A stretch of DNA of 64,000 nucleotides from G963667675 sp963667675 (GTDB taxonomy: Bacteria > Chloroflexota > Dehalococcoidia > Lucifugimonadales > UBA3495): positions 682,001 through 746,000 of the forward strand of contig OY763929.1 in assembly GCA_963667675.1 (NCBI GenBank), written 5' to 3'. Shown one piece after another: positions 17,950 through 27,338 of this stretch. A model generated the notes under the pieces. That model saw only the letters and a program-made list of their open reading frames with translations, was not told the DNA's origin and ran no database searches. The position numbers and the translations under genes were made by a program. Position 1 is the stretch's first letter, and each line of letters starts with the position of its first letter.

Positions 17950-19356
17950 TTAACGGGCAACCAGCCGGTAGATGCTGTCGCCATCGTCTCTACGAATGAG
18001 CAGATAAATCTCCCCGGCGCTGTCCTCTGCCAGGGACAAGATCCACTGTGGCCCATCGTCTGTGAGCAGGACTTCTTCCACCGGCTCCCCGGCCGCTGCG
18101 GTTTCCGCATGGATTCCCCAGACCCGTCCCGTGCAGTAGTCGGCATAGATATACCAGCCGTGAAGTAGTGGGATAGCCGCCCCCCTGTATACGTAACCGC
18201 CGATAATGCTGCAGCCTGAGGGCCGCCCGTATTCCCAGACGGGCAACGTGATGCCGGTCATGTCGCAGTCCTCACCCGGAGGGAAGCAACTGGTCCCCTC
18301 GGTGATATTCCAGCCGTAGTTTCTACCCGGCAGGATGACATCGATCTCTTCGGCGTGGTTCTGGCCAACGTCCCCTGCCCAAAGAAGGCCCGTTTCGCTG
18401 TCGAAGCTCATCCGCCAGGGATTTCGCAAGCCGTAGGCCCAAATCTCAGGGCGAGCCCCCTCGCGGCCAACCATCGGGTTGTCCGGAGGTATGATGTACG
18501 GCTCGTCGGCGGATGCCTCGCTGACGTCAATTCGAATCACCGTCCCCAATAGGGTAGAAATATCCTGGCCGCTTCCTAGTGGATCGCCTCCCCAGCCGCC
18601 GTCTCCCAGGCCCAGGTACAGCATCCCGTCCGGCCCGAAAAGAAGGCTGCCTCCGTTGTGGTTCGCCGCTGGCTGTGGAATGTCCAGGATGGCCAGTTCG
18701 CTTTCGTCGTCGAATGCGAATGTGTCTCCTTGCCCGGTGGTATTGAAGCGAGCTATCCTGCCGGCCCGCTTTTCTGCGCTCGGGCGGAAGCTGTAATAGG
18801 CGTAAACGTAGCCAGTTTGGGCGAAGTTTGGGTCCAGCGCAATTGCCAGCAGTCCCTCTTCACCATGAGCAAGTGTCCTCTCTCTTTGGTCGTGCACCGT
18901 ACGAGGATCGTCGTAAGGCCCATCGCGATTGACCGCGAGTACCAGCCCGTCTTGCAGCACGAAGAGGTACAAATCGTGTTCCGGCACATCCACCAGCATC
19001 ATCGGGAGAGTCAGCGTAGGAAGCCCCGGGAAGGCCGGTTTGATGGCGGCCGGCGAACGGCTGGCGGTGGTTGGTTCAGGCGCAGCAGTCGCAGCCCCGG
19101 TTGCCGGCGGAGGAGCGGTGGCGACAACCCCAGTCGCCGGCGGAGGAGCAGTAGCAGCCACCTCAGTCGCCGGCGGAGGAGCAGTAGCAGCCACCTCAGT
19201 CGCCGGCGAAGGGGCAGTAGCGGCCACCTCAGTCGCCGGCGAAGGAGCGATAGCGGCAGACTCAGTCGCCGGAATTGTCCCTGTGGGTGTCCCAGCGCCG
19301 TTACACGCCATGCCCGCCAGCGCCAACGCTATGATGAAGGGTATGGAGCGTAGCAT
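17950..19356 (-). CDS. PQQ-dependent sugar dehydrogenase-like lipoprotein (GSDH family)
   Basis: 468 residues. The signal peptide ends in a lipobox (ALAGMAC), then come about six AATAPxPATEV-type repeats and a six-bladed propeller of the glucose/sorbosone dehydrogenase family: LAHGEEGLLAIALDP, NHNGGSLLFGPDGMLYLGLGDG, GDVGQNHAEEIDVI. The histidine of HGEEG matches the catalytic base of soluble glucose dehydrogenase. A periplasmic or surface sugar oxidation role is inferred. ATG 19354-19356 fits the signal peptide; the frame extends to 19506 but begins with non-signal sequence. Confidence 0.87.
   Translation of the reverse strand: MLRSIPFIIALALAGMACNGAGTPTGTIPATESAAIAPSPATEVAATAPSPATEVAATAPPPATEVAATAPPPATGVVATAPPPATGAATAAPEPTTASRSPAAIKPAFPGLPTLTLPMMLVDVPEHDLYLFVLQDGLVLAVNRDGPYDDPRTVHDQRERTLAHGEEGLLAIALDPNFAQTGYVYAYYSFRPSAEKRAGRIARFNTTGQGDTFAFDDESELAILDIPQPAANHNGGSLLFGPDGMLYLGLGDGGWGGDPLGSGQDISTLLGTVIRIDVSEASADEPYIIPPDNPMVGREGARPEIWAYGLRNPWRMSFDSETGLLWAGDVGQNHAEEIDVILPGRNYGWNITEGTSCFPPGEDCDMTGITLPVWEYGRPSGCSIIGGYVYRGAAIPLLHGWYIYADYCTGRVWGIHAETAAAGEPVEEVLLTDDGPQWILSLAEDSAGEIYLLIRRDDGDSIYRLVAR
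19070..19275 (-). repeat. 33-bp minisatellite encoding the Ala/Pro/Thr linker
   Basis: Units containing GTCGCCGGCGGAGGAGC repeat every 33 bp, for example at 19103 and 19136, through to about 19270. They encode the AATAPPPATEV linker of the sugar dehydrogenase lipoprotein. Confidence 0.85.
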
Positions 19357-19814
19357 GTTGGCCTTGTCCAACAGATATGATCGCAGCGTCACACAGGGTA
19401 CCACAAGAAAACCCGCCGCAAAGACAATTAGGCAACAATTTGACCGGCCCGATTCCCAACCCGTCCGCCTCCCCTTTACGGCCCACTGACATTTGCCCCT
19501 TGCCATCCCGGATGCCTCTTGTTAGCATAGTAGTGGGCGACCGTAAGGGCATTCCAAGTCCATTTGGCAGTCAGCCAACCCCTGGTCTCGAATGTCCCAA
19601 AATGTCCCACTTTGTCTCAAGTAGTCAAAAACCCGGTTCGCCGGCCCTCGATGATTAGCCCCCAGTCCCTCCGTATCCCCCTGACACCCTCTCCCCTCTT
19701 GCCACTGACAGTCCAACACCTATATATTGACGGGCAGACTTAAAGCCCCTTCCTGGTGACGCCCGGCGGGTCTTGACGCCTCGCGGACGGCGCCGCCCGG
19801 CATGGAGTAACCTC
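19357..19814. other. Intergenic region between the sugar dehydrogenase and leuB
   Basis: A 458-bp divergent gap. It holds a repeated AATGTCCCA motif (19591-19609), also present in inverted form at 39945-39972. A TATATA stretch near 19721 could be part of the leuB promoter. No T-box landmarks are seen, unlike at trp and ilv. Confidence 0.5.
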
Positions 19815-20906
19815 TTGCAGTTCAATATCGCCGTCCTCCCCGGAGACGGCATCGGCCCCGAGGTCACCGCCGAAAGCGTAAAGGTCCTGGATGCCGTCGG
19901 CCGCGCTTTCGGCCACGGCTTTAACTTCGAGTACGCCGACGTCGGCGGCATTTCCATCGACAAGCACGGTGAAGCTCTCTTGCCTGAGGTGCGGCAACTT
20001 GCTGAATCAGCTGACGCCGTCCTCTTCGGCGCAGTAGGCGGCCCCAAGTGGGACGACCCCTTGGCCGCCGCCAGGCCGGAGCAGGCCATATTGGGGCTGC
20101 GCAGCCACCTGGGAGTGTTCGCCAACCTCCGGCCGGTGAAGGTCAACCCCGGCCTGGCCGATGCCAGTTCCCTAAAGCCGGAGGTCCTGGAAAACGTGGA
20201 CATGATCGTGATTCGAGAGCTGACCGGCGGCCTGTACTACGCCGAGCCCAAGGGTCGAGAGCAGACCCCCCAGGGCTGGACCGCCGTCGATACCATGCGC
20301 TACACCGAGAACGAAATTCAGCGAATTCTGCGAGTCGGCTTTGAGTTGGCCGGCAGGCGCAGGGGTAAGCTGACCTCTGTCGACAAGGCCAACGTTCTGG
20401 AATGCTCCCGGCTGTGGCGACAGGTGGCGACCCGGATGGCAGAAGACTACCCGGACGTGAAGTTGGACCACCTCCTCGTCGATAACTGCGCCATGCAGTT
20501 GATTCAACGCCCCGCCGATTTCGACGTCATTGTAGTCGAGAACACCTTCGGGGACATTCTGACCGATGAGGCCTCCATGCTGGCGGCCTCCATGGGCCTG
20601 CTGCCGTCCGCCAGCCTCAACGGAGTCCCTGTCACCGGCGGCAAGACCCCCGGCTTGTACGAACCCATCCACGGCTCCGCCCCTGACATCGCCGGCAAGG
20701 GCATCGCCAATCCCATAGGCTCCATACTCAGCGCAGCCATGCTGCTGCGCCACTCCCTGGGACTCACTGAAGAAGCCGCCGCCGTGGAGCGGGCCGTAGA
20801 CCAGGTGCTCGCCGAAAACTACCGCACCGCGGACGTTGCAACCTCCGGCGTCGCAGCCATTGGCACGGTAGAGATGGGTGACCGGATAGCGTCGGCCCTG
20901 GTTTGA
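19815..20906 (+). CDS. leuB: 3-isopropylmalate dehydrogenase
   Basis: 363 residues. LPGDGIGPEV at the N-terminus, FANLRPVK, IVIRELTGGLYY, SVDKANVLE and the NAD-binding GKTPGLYEPIHGSAPDIAGKG define LeuB in leucine synthesis. TTG 19815 has GGAG (19804-19807) at good spacing, and homology starts here; the upstream TTG at 19773 would add 14 arginine-rich residues. It is separate from other leu or ilv genes in this window. The exchanger gene follows 18 bp later. Confidence 0.95.
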   Translation: MQFNIAVLPGDGIGPEVTAESVKVLDAVGRAFGHGFNFEYADVGGISIDKHGEALLPEVRQLAESADAVLFGAVGGPKWDDPLAAARPEQAILGLRSHLGVFANLRPVKVNPGLADASSLKPEVLENVDMIVIRELTGGLYYAEPKGREQTPQGWTAVDTMRYTENEIQRILRVGFELAGRRRGKLTSVDKANVLECSRLWRQVATRMAEDYPDVKLDHLLVDNCAMQLIQRPADFDVIVVENTFGDILTDEASMLAASMGLLPSASLNGVPVTGGKTPGLYEPIHGSAPDIAGKGIANPIGSILSAAMLLRHSLGLTEEAAAVERAVDQVLAENYRTADVATSGVAAIGTVEMGDRIASALV

Positions 20907-20924
20907 ACTGGAGCACTCGCTAGA

Positions 20925-21995
20925 ATGGGCGACGACCTTGCCATAGCCCTTGCCGTCTTCGCCGCCTCGTCCGTCGCAGTAATATACTTCGGCACCCGTC
21001 TTGCCGTCTACGGCGACGTCCTGGCCGACCTGACCGGGTGGGGACGGGTATTCGTGGGCAGCCTCTTGGTGGCTTTGGCTACGTCGCTCCCGGAACTCTC
21101 CACCAACGTCTCCGCCGTCCGTTTGGACCCTCCCAACCCCGAGTTGGCCGTCGGCACCATATTGGGCGCCAACATGTACAACATGTTCAAGCTGTCCTTG
21201 GTCATGTTGCTTTTCGGGGGCATCGGGTTTCTGCGCCGGGTGGCGCCAAACCAGAATTACCTAGTCGCCGCCTCGGTGATTATCACCGGCGCGGCGTTGA
21301 TTTTCGCCGCCACCAAGCTTGACCTGGCCCTATGGAACGTGGGGCTGTCCTCGCTGGTGCTCCTCGTGATGTTTGTTGTGGGCATGAGGGTTGTTTTCGT
21401 CACCCGCTCCGACGAAAGCCGCGGCAACGACGACGGGACTGAAGAACAGATGACCCTGCGGCGCGCCTGGGTGTTGTTTGGCATAGCGTCCTTGGCCGTG
21501 GTGGTCGCCGGCTTTTTCTTGGCTTGGAGCGCAGACCAAATCGCCGAGCACGCCGGCATAGCTTCCAGCACCTTGGGCATTCTGGCAGTGTCTTTCGTGA
21601 CCAGCCTCCCCGAGTTGTCCATGGCCATCGCCGCCGCCCGCATAGGAGCGGTGGACCTTGCCGTAGCTGGCTTGTTCGGCAGCAACATGTTCAATATTTC
21701 CATCCTGTTCTACTCCGACCTGTTCTACCGGGACGGCATTCTGGTCAACGAGGCGGCGGCGTCCCATTTCGTTGCCGGGGGGCTGTCCATCGGCCTGATG
21801 CTGATGGGGTGGGTTTTGATCCTGGGTAGACACCGGATTAAAGCTGTCGCAGCCAACACCGCATTAGTGGTCATGACCTTGGTTACCATCGCCGGCGCCG
21901 TGGTGGTGGCAGGCCTGGGAACCGCGGAAGATGAAGGTTCCGCCCAGGCATCGGTTAGCCGGCAGGATGGAATCTCCGGGCCTCCGACGGTTTAG
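20925..21995 (+). CDS. Sodium/calcium exchanger family membrane protein (CaCA)
   Basis: 356 residues, about ten hydrophobic segments in two inverted halves. Alpha-repeat 1 is VGSLLVALATSLPELSTNV with GANMYNM; alpha-repeat 2 is AVSFVTSLPELSMAI with GSNMFNI. This duplicated (A)TSLPE pattern is diagnostic for cation/calcium antiporters such as YrbG. It is likely an inner-membrane Ca2+/Na+ or Ca2+/H+ exchanger. ATG 20925 follows leuB closely, so read-through from leuB is possible, but no functional link is evident. Confidence 0.9.
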   Translation: MGDDLAIALAVFAASSVAVIYFGTRLAVYGDVLADLTGWGRVFVGSLLVALATSLPELSTNVSAVRLDPPNPELAVGTILGANMYNMFKLSLVMLLFGGIGFLRRVAPNQNYLVAASVIITGAALIFAATKLDLALWNVGLSSLVLLVMFVVGMRVVFVTRSDESRGNDDGTEEQMTLRRAWVLFGIASLAVVVAGFFLAWSADQIAEHAGIASSTLGILAVSFVTSLPELSMAIAAARIGAVDLAVAGLFGSNMFNISILFYSDLFYRDGILVNEAAASHFVAGGLSIGLMLMGWVLILGRHRIKAVAANTALVVMTLVTIAGAVVVAGLGTAEDEGSAQASVSRQDGISGPPTV

Positions 21996-22048
21996 CCGCC
22001 GTTCACTTTTGGCTGGAGGCTCTGTCCGGCAACGCTGCCGCGGTGGAA

Positions 22049-22462
22049 CTAGACGATCTTAAGCCGTTCCTCGGTGACAACCCCTTCTGTGATGTCGAAG
22101 GACCGCACCTGCGGATTCGTCTCGTCCATTAGCGACACCAGCACGTACCGCACGTCGGGCCACAGTTGGGCTGTGCCGCCCGCAATCCGGACGTCGGTGT
22201 CGGAAGGATAGGCCTCGCTCCTGGTGTGAGAGTGGTATATGGCCAGCAGTTCCCAGTCGTTGTCTCCGGCCTCCGAGTCCACTTTGACAATCTCAGCCGG
22301 GTCCATGTCGAAGCGAAACGGACTCGCCGCCAGGTTGGTCATCCGGTAGAGTTTGAGCACACGTCCGTCTCGCCCCGCCAGGATGCCGCAACATTCGTTG
22401 GGCAGGTCCTCCCTGGCGTGGGCCACCATCTCGTCGATGAGCCGCCTTTCAACCTGCGTCAA
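22049..22462 (-). CDS. JAMM/MPN-domain metalloprotease-like protein
   Basis: 137 residues. The JAMM zinc motif is complete: Glu23, and His77-Ser-His79-x7-Ser87-x2-Asp90 (HSHTRSEAYPSDTD). Such stand-alone proteins (M67 family) cleave isopeptide or C-terminal bonds, for example on ubiquitin-like or sulfur-carrier proteins (MoaD/ThiS-type). No carrier-protein gene is adjacent, so the substrate is unknown. Transcribed from the minus strand between two plus-strand genes. Confidence 0.88.
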   Translation of the reverse strand: MTQVERRLIDEMVAHAREDLPNECCGILAGRDGRVLKLYRMTNLAASPFRFDMDPAEIVKVDSEAGDNDWELLAIYHSHTRSEAYPSDTDVRIAGGTAQLWPDVRYVLVSLMDETNPQVRSFDITEGVVTEERLKIV

Positions 22463-22598
22463 CTGCCGTCCTCCTAGCCGCGGTTAAGGGCTAATAGTGC
22501 CCTTGGAGTATAACAACATTAGCCCGCAACGACGACACTCGGCCCTCGTCCTCCGTTGGGTCGCAGGGGCCTCTCGGTTAGACACTAGGTTGGCTCGA

Positions 22599-22607
22599 TG
22601 CTATTAT
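22599..22607 (+). promoter_or_regulatory. Extended -10 promoter of metF
   Basis: TGCTATTAT at 22599-22607. A transcript starting near 22614 would exclude the ATG at 22598 and supports GTG 22706 as the metF start. Confidence 0.5.
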
Positions 22608-22705
22608 GGCCCTTGGGCGGCCCCTCCCTTTGGTTGCCGGGACCATTCTGGGATAGACGCCACAGCGCCGTCCTTTCCTCAAAACACAAATGGCGTCCTG
22701 ATATT

Positions 22706-23587
22706 GTGAAGATAAAAGAGATTCTGAAGACCAAGCGATCCATCTCCTGCGAGTTCTTCCCGCCCAAGTCGGCCGAGGGGATTCCGGGGGTGTTGCGCGC
22801 CATCGACCGGCTCAAGGCCTTCAGGCCCGATTTTGTATCTGTGACTTACGGCGCAGGAGGATCCACCAGGCAGTTCACCGAAGAGATAACGACCCGCGTC
22901 AAGGCCGAAGGTGACCTGGAGGTGATGGCCCACTTGACCTGTGTGGGGCAGACCAAGGGTGAGTTACACGATGTGTTGGTCAGGCTGGACGGAGCCGGGA
23001 TTCAGAATGTCATCGCCCTGCGGGGAGACCTGCCCCGGGGCGAGCAGGAATTCGTTCCCGTCCAAGGCGGTTTTGGCCACGCCACCGACTTGGTCCGCCA
23101 CATCCGAAAGCATTTCCCCTTCGGAATCGCCGCCGCCTGCTACCCAGAGGGCCACACCGAGTCTCCCGACCTCGACACGGACATGGCATACACCAAGCTC
23201 AAGGTGCAGAACGGAGCGGACTTCTTAATCACTCAGCTCTTTTACGACAACAGCGATTTCTTTGCCTTCTTGGACCGTGCCCAACAGGCAGGCATTGACG
23301 TGCCCATAGTTCCCGGAGTGCTCCCCATCCTGAGCGCCGGCCAGATTCGCCGGTTTACCACATTGTGCGGCGCCCGCATCCCGGAGGCCTTGGACAAACA
23401 ACTGGACAAATTCTCCGACGACGATGATGCCGTCCGCGAGTTGGGCGTCGAATATGCCTCGGCCCAGGTGAGGGAGTTGTGGGATGCTGGCGTGCCCGGC
23501 ATACACTTCTATGTGCTCAATAGGAGCTATTCCGTTTCCAAGATTCTGGCGAATTTGGGCCTGGCCGGACACACTGGCAAGGACTAA
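22706..23587 (+). CDS. metF: Methylenetetrahydrofolate reductase
   Basis: 293 residues from GTG 22706, the usual length. ISCEFFPPK at the N-terminus, SVTYGAGGSTR, HLTCVG, NVIALRGD (FAD/folate contacts) and DFLITQLFYDN are all MTHFR signatures. It reduces 5,10-methylene-THF to 5-methyl-THF for methionine synthesis. The frame is open to 22598, but the extra residues are unlike the family and overlap a promoter. No obvious ribosome site precedes the GTG. Confidence 0.92.
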   Translation: MKIKEILKTKRSISCEFFPPKSAEGIPGVLRAIDRLKAFRPDFVSVTYGAGGSTRQFTEEITTRVKAEGDLEVMAHLTCVGQTKGELHDVLVRLDGAGIQNVIALRGDLPRGEQEFVPVQGGFGHATDLVRHIRKHFPFGIAAACYPEGHTESPDLDTDMAYTKLKVQNGADFLITQLFYDNSDFFAFLDRAQQAGIDVPIVPGVLPILSAGQIRRFTTLCGARIPEALDKQLDKFSDDDDAVRELGVEYASAQVRELWDAGVPGIHFYVLNRSYSVSKILANLGLAGHTGKD

Positions 23588-23668
23588 GACCCGTTTGACA
23601 TATCTGAGGTTGCCCTCGGTTTCCTCGACCGGGTGACGACGGCGCGGCCCGCGGGCATGTGATCTGAT

Positions 23669-24067
23669 ATGGACCAAGGCCATCCATCTATGACCCTCTC
23701 TTCCGGCGTAGACATCATCGAAATCTCCAGGATAGAACGGGTCTTGGACCGATATTCCCATCGCTTCTTGCGCCGCGTCTACACCGACGCCGAGATCGCC
23801 TACTGCCGCGGGCGCGCCCCCAACCTTGCGGCCCGGTTCGCTGCCAAAGAGGCTACCATGAAAGCCTTGGGCACCGGCGTACGCGGCGTGGGCTGGAAGG
23901 ACATCGAAATTACCCGCCGCGAAAGCGGGGCCCCGGGAGTACGCCTCCACGGCAGGGCCAAGCGCCGCGCCCAGCGGCTGGGAGTGCAGGACATCTCCTT
24001 GAGCCTGTCCCACTCTAAGGAATATGCCGTAGCTTTTGTGGTTATCCAGCAGGAACCCCAGCCATGA
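23669..24067 (+). CDS. acpS: Holo-[acyl-carrier-protein] synthase
   Basis: 132 residues (or 125 from ATG 23690). SGVDIIEISRIER holds the Mg-binding aspartate, and AARFAAKEATMKALGTG the second metal-binding glutamate. It transfers 4'-phosphopantetheine to acyl carrier protein. It overlaps nnrD/E by four bases (ATGA), a common gene pairing in bacteria. Confidence 0.94.
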   Translation: MDQGHPSMTLSSGVDIIEISRIERVLDRYSHRFLRRVYTDAEIAYCRGRAPNLAARFAAKEATMKALGTGVRGVGWKDIEITRRESGAPGVRLHGRAKRRAQRLGVQDISLSLSHSKEYAVAFVVIQQEPQP

Positions 24068-25641
24068 AAGTCGTCACTGCAGCCCAAATGGCGGCTCTTG
24101 AGTCGGCTTCCGAACGTCGGGGAGTCGCCGCCGACGCGCTCATGGAGAACGCCGGCTTGGCGGTGGCGGAGACGGTTCGCAGTCTATTGGGTGGCGTTGC
24201 CGATGCCGTTATCACGGTCTTGGTCGGCCCCGGCAACAACGGCTCCGATGGGCTGGTGACGGCCCGCTGCCTCCGGCGATGGGGCGCCAGGGTGACCGTC
24301 TGTGTGTTGGCCGGCCGGCCCTCCGTAGACCCCAAGATGGATTTGGCCCGGGAATATGACGTCGAGATTCTCTCTTTGGCAGACGATCCGGGCACGTATA
24401 GGCTTGAGCAATTGCTGCGCCGCTCCCGCGTCGTCGTCGACGCCGTCTTGGGCACCGGCCGCTCTCGTCCTTTGGAGGGCGCAGTCAAAGAAGCTATGCT
24501 CCACTTGCAATCCTGCCGGACGGGCCAAGACCGCCCCCAAATCGTCGCCCTGGACTTACCCACCGGCCTCGACGCCGACACCGGTGAGTTGGACCCGTCA
24601 TGCCCCCAAGTGGACGTTACTGTCGCTCTGGGGCGCCCCAAGGCCGGACTGCTGGCGTTTCCAGGGGCTGCCATGGTTGGCAGGCTTGAAGTCGCCGACA
24701 TAGGACTCCCTCCAGACTTGGAAGAAGAGGAAGCCATAACCCTGGAGCTTTTGACCGCGGCCTGGGTCGGGCCTCGCCTGCCCTCCCGGCCCTTGGACGG
24801 GCACAAAGGCTCCTTTGGTCACGCCCTGGTGGTCGCCGGGTCGAGGAACTACGTGGGCGCAGCTTGCCTTGCTGGGTTCGCCGCCGCAAGGGTGGGCGCT
24901 GGCCTAGTCACGCTGGCGGCCCCGGAAGGCGTGTACAAAATCGCCGCCGGTGCGTTGACCGAGGTTATTCATCTCCCTCTGCCCGAAGACGATGAGGGCC
25001 GAATTCACCCCGACGGGGCCGATGATATTTTGCAGGCCCGCCATCAATACGATGCCCTGTTGGTTGGATGCGGCCTCGGGCAGTCACAGGGGACGGTCGA
25101 ATTCATGGAACGGCTGCTGCTGAATGACAGCCGCGCGACACTACCTACGGTGATCGACGCCGACGGCCTCAACAGCATGTCCTCGCTGCCTCAATGGTGG
25201 TCCCGCCTCCGTGGCCGGGCGGTCGTCACCCCCCATCCCGGTGAAATGGCAACCTTGGCCGGAATCCCGATCTCCCAGGTGCAAGCGGCCCGGGTGGAAA
25301 CGACCCGCCGCTGGGCAGCCCACTGGAACGTCGACTTGGCCCTGAAAGGGGCGCACACGGTAATCGCCCAACCCGGTGGTCTAGCCAGGCTCTCCCCCTT
25401 CGCCAATCCGGCCCTGGCGTCGGGCGGCACGGGAGACGTCCTCTCCGGCATAATCGTAGGTTTGATGGCCCAGGGGTTGTCCCCGGGGGATGCCTGTTGC
25501 TGCGGCGTCTACCTGCACGGCATGGCCGGAGAAATCGTGCGCGAGAAGCTGGGCCGGTCGGGACCGTTGGCCTCAGACTTGATTGACGAACTGCCGGTCG
25601 TGATTGAAAGGCTCAGGGGAGAATCCGCAGGTACAGGATAG
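24064..25641 (+). CDS. nnr: Bifunctional NAD(P)H-hydrate repair enzyme (epimerase + ADP-dependent dehydratase)
   Basis: 525 residues, two fused domains. The N-terminal epimerase (YjeF_N/NnrE, about 1-215) has VLVGPGNNGSDGLV and LDLPTGLDADTG; the C-terminal ribokinase-like dehydratase (NnrD, about 225-520) has HKGSFGHALVVAGS, VVTPHPGEMATL and ASGGTGDVLSGIIVG. It repairs hydrated NADH and NADPH. Its start overlaps the acpS stop. Confidence 0.95.
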   Translation: MKVVTAAQMAALESASERRGVAADALMENAGLAVAETVRSLLGGVADAVITVLVGPGNNGSDGLVTARCLRRWGARVTVCVLAGRPSVDPKMDLAREYDVEILSLADDPGTYRLEQLLRRSRVVVDAVLGTGRSRPLEGAVKEAMLHLQSCRTGQDRPQIVALDLPTGLDADTGELDPSCPQVDVTVALGRPKAGLLAFPGAAMVGRLEVADIGLPPDLEEEEAITLELLTAAWVGPRLPSRPLDGHKGSFGHALVVAGSRNYVGAACLAGFAAARVGAGLVTLAAPEGVYKIAAGALTEVIHLPLPEDDEGRIHPDGADDILQARHQYDALLVGCGLGQSQGTVEFMERLLLNDSRATLPTVIDADGLNSMSSLPQWWSRLRGRAVVTPHPGEMATLAGIPISQVQAARVETTRRWAAHWNVDLALKGAHTVIAQPGGLARLSPFANPALASGGTGDVLSGIIVGLMAQGLSPGDACCCGVYLHGMAGEIVREKLGRSGPLASDLIDELPVVIERLRGESAGTG

Positions 25642-25701
25642 TGCCGGGCGCCTTGTTGTCTTCCCTTTATCGGAGGCTAATCGTCTGGGTCTCTAGGGCT
25701 A

Positions 25702-25710
25702 TGCTATACT
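25702..25710 (+). promoter_or_regulatory. Extended -10 promoter of the HEAT-repeat gene
   Basis: TGCTATACT at 25702-25710, about 100 bp before the start codon. Confidence 0.5.
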
Positions 25711-25810
25711 AACCGCCACTTTACAATAACCACCGGCTAAGCCGCCCACCGTCGGGACGGGCCAAGTCCATCCGATCGCCCAACATGAAGCCCTCGAGCT
25801 TAGGCAAGAC

Positions 25811-26734
25811 ATGACGTTGCAAAGCTTCCTGGAATCATTGGCGGACACGTCCTCCAACGTTCCTGCTTCCGGTTTCATCGAACTCTCGGACATGTCGCCC
25901 GAGGAATTGGGCGTGTTCACCCGCACTTGGGTGGGCATCGGCTTAGAGCGGCAGCGTCAGATAATCTCCAAGTTAGTGGATTTGGCCGACGACAACCCGG
26001 AGTTGGATTTTCGAGCTATCTTCAAGCTGTGCCTGAAAGGCGAAGATGAAGTGGTGTTGGAGAAGGCCATGGAAGGGTTGTGGGAACAAGAGGACCGCTC
26101 AATCATTCCCAGCCTCCTGCAGACCCTCCGGTCCGATAAGAGCCCCCGGGCCCGGTCCGCCGCCGCCACCGCTCTGGGCAAGTTCAGCCTTTTATGCCAG
26201 GAAGGAAAACTGCTGCCTAAAGATCGGGTATCCGTCCATGATTGTTTAATGGAAACCCTCAACGACTTGGACCAGCCCCTGGACGTCCGCCGCCGCAGCC
26301 TGGAGGCCGTGGCGCCCTTCAACACCGAGGCCATTAGGGAGCTGGTGTCCTGGGCTTACAAGAGCCAGGACCTGGGCCTCAAGTCAAGCTCCATCTTCGC
26401 CATGGGCCGCACCGGCGAGAGCGTTTGGTTGCCCCTTCTCATCAAAGAACTCAAGAGCCCGGAACCCACCATTCGCTACGAGACCGCCAACGCCTGCGGA
26501 GAGTTGGGAGAAGAGGACGCTGTCCCCCATTTGGCCCCTTTGTTGGACGATGAAGACTACCAGGTCCAATTGGCTGGCATAAACGCCCTGGGTAAGATTG
26601 GCAGCCCCCTCGCCAAGAAGGTCCTGCTGCACTGCGTCAAGGAAGGCGACGCCGCTTTGGAAGACGCCGCCCGTATCGAACTGCAAAACATCGAGGCGCT
26701 GGAAGACCCCATGGCCTTCTCGTCCGACGTGTAG
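25811..26734 (+). CDS. HEAT-repeat protein
   Basis: 307 residues of helical HEAT repeats, for example SIIPSLLQTLRSDKSPRARS and DAVPHLAPLLDDEDYQVQLA. No catalytic domain is seen. It is likely a scaffold or protein-binding module. A short N-terminal segment before the repeats (1-60) has no recognisable motif. Neighbours give no functional hint. Some HEAT-repeat proteins act as phycobilin lyases, but nothing here supports that. Confidence 0.85.
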   Translation: MTLQSFLESLADTSSNVPASGFIELSDMSPEELGVFTRTWVGIGLERQRQIISKLVDLADDNPELDFRAIFKLCLKGEDEVVLEKAMEGLWEQEDRSIIPSLLQTLRSDKSPRARSAAATALGKFSLLCQEGKLLPKDRVSVHDCLMETLNDLDQPLDVRRRSLEAVAPFNTEAIRELVSWAYKSQDLGLKSSSIFAMGRTGESVWLPLLIKELKSPEPTIRYETANACGELGEEDAVPHLAPLLDDEDYQVQLAGINALGKIGSPLAKKVLLHCVKEGDAALEDAARIELQNIEALEDPMAFSSDV

Positions 26735-26836
26735 GCTTCCCCATAACCGGCCCAGTCCGTTCCCTTAACCGTCCGTGTTCCTATTCATCGTGTCGGCCTC
26801 TTGATTTAATGACTCGACTGTTCGGCCTGCAACGCA

Positions 26837-27283
26837 GTGACTCCGCTAGAGCAACTGTCTGAGGACTGGGCACAGTGGCTCGCCGCCGCGCCCAGTGCCC
26901 ACTTGGCCACGGCTGGTGCCTCCGGCGCGCCCCACGTAATACCCGTATGCTTCGCAACCGACGGCAGGGTCCTGTTCTCCGTCTTGGACCAAAAGCCGAA
27001 ACAGGCCCAAGTTACGCGTCTGCGCCGGGTCAGGAACATCCAGGAGAACCCGCAGGTCTCATTCGTCGTGGACCACTATGAGGAAGACTGGAGTCGATTG
27101 GGGTACATCCTGGTCATGGGTACGGCCGAGTTGCTATTTGACGGCCACGAGCGCGACGGTGCAGTCCAGTCGCTCCGCCGAAAATACCCTCAATACAGGG
27201 CCATGGACCTGGAATCCAACCCGGTGATAAAGATAACGCCCCATCGAGTAGTCACCTGGGGCGTTGCGCCAACGTCAACCTAA
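26837..27283 (+). CDS. PPOX-class probable F420-dependent enzyme
   Basis: 148 residues with a split-barrel pyridoxamine 5'-phosphate oxidase fold: AHLATAGASGAPHVIPVCFATDG at the N-terminus, VRNIQENPQVSFVVDHYEEDWSRLGYI in the middle and IKITPHRVVTWG at the end. Related proteins in actinobacteria and Chloroflexota bind F420 rather than FMN; the cofactor here is inferred. It starts with GTG 26837. Confidence 0.82.
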   Translation: MTPLEQLSEDWAQWLAAAPSAHLATAGASGAPHVIPVCFATDGRVLFSVLDQKPKQAQVTRLRRVRNIQENPQVSFVVDHYEEDWSRLGYILVMGTAELLFDGHERDGAVQSLRRKYPQYRAMDLESNPVIKITPHRVVTWGVAPTST

Positions 27284-27338
27284 CGCCCCATTTCATGTCA
27301 GGGTGAAAGCCCGCCCCGGGATCAATGGGGGCGAGGCG

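Noticed and set aside
19357..19814. T-box before leuB
   Set aside because: None of the stem I, UGGN or terminator elements found at trp and ilv occur here.
22463..22705. SAM riboswitch before metF
   Set aside because: No conserved SAM-I/II landmarks or terminator were seen in the short leader.
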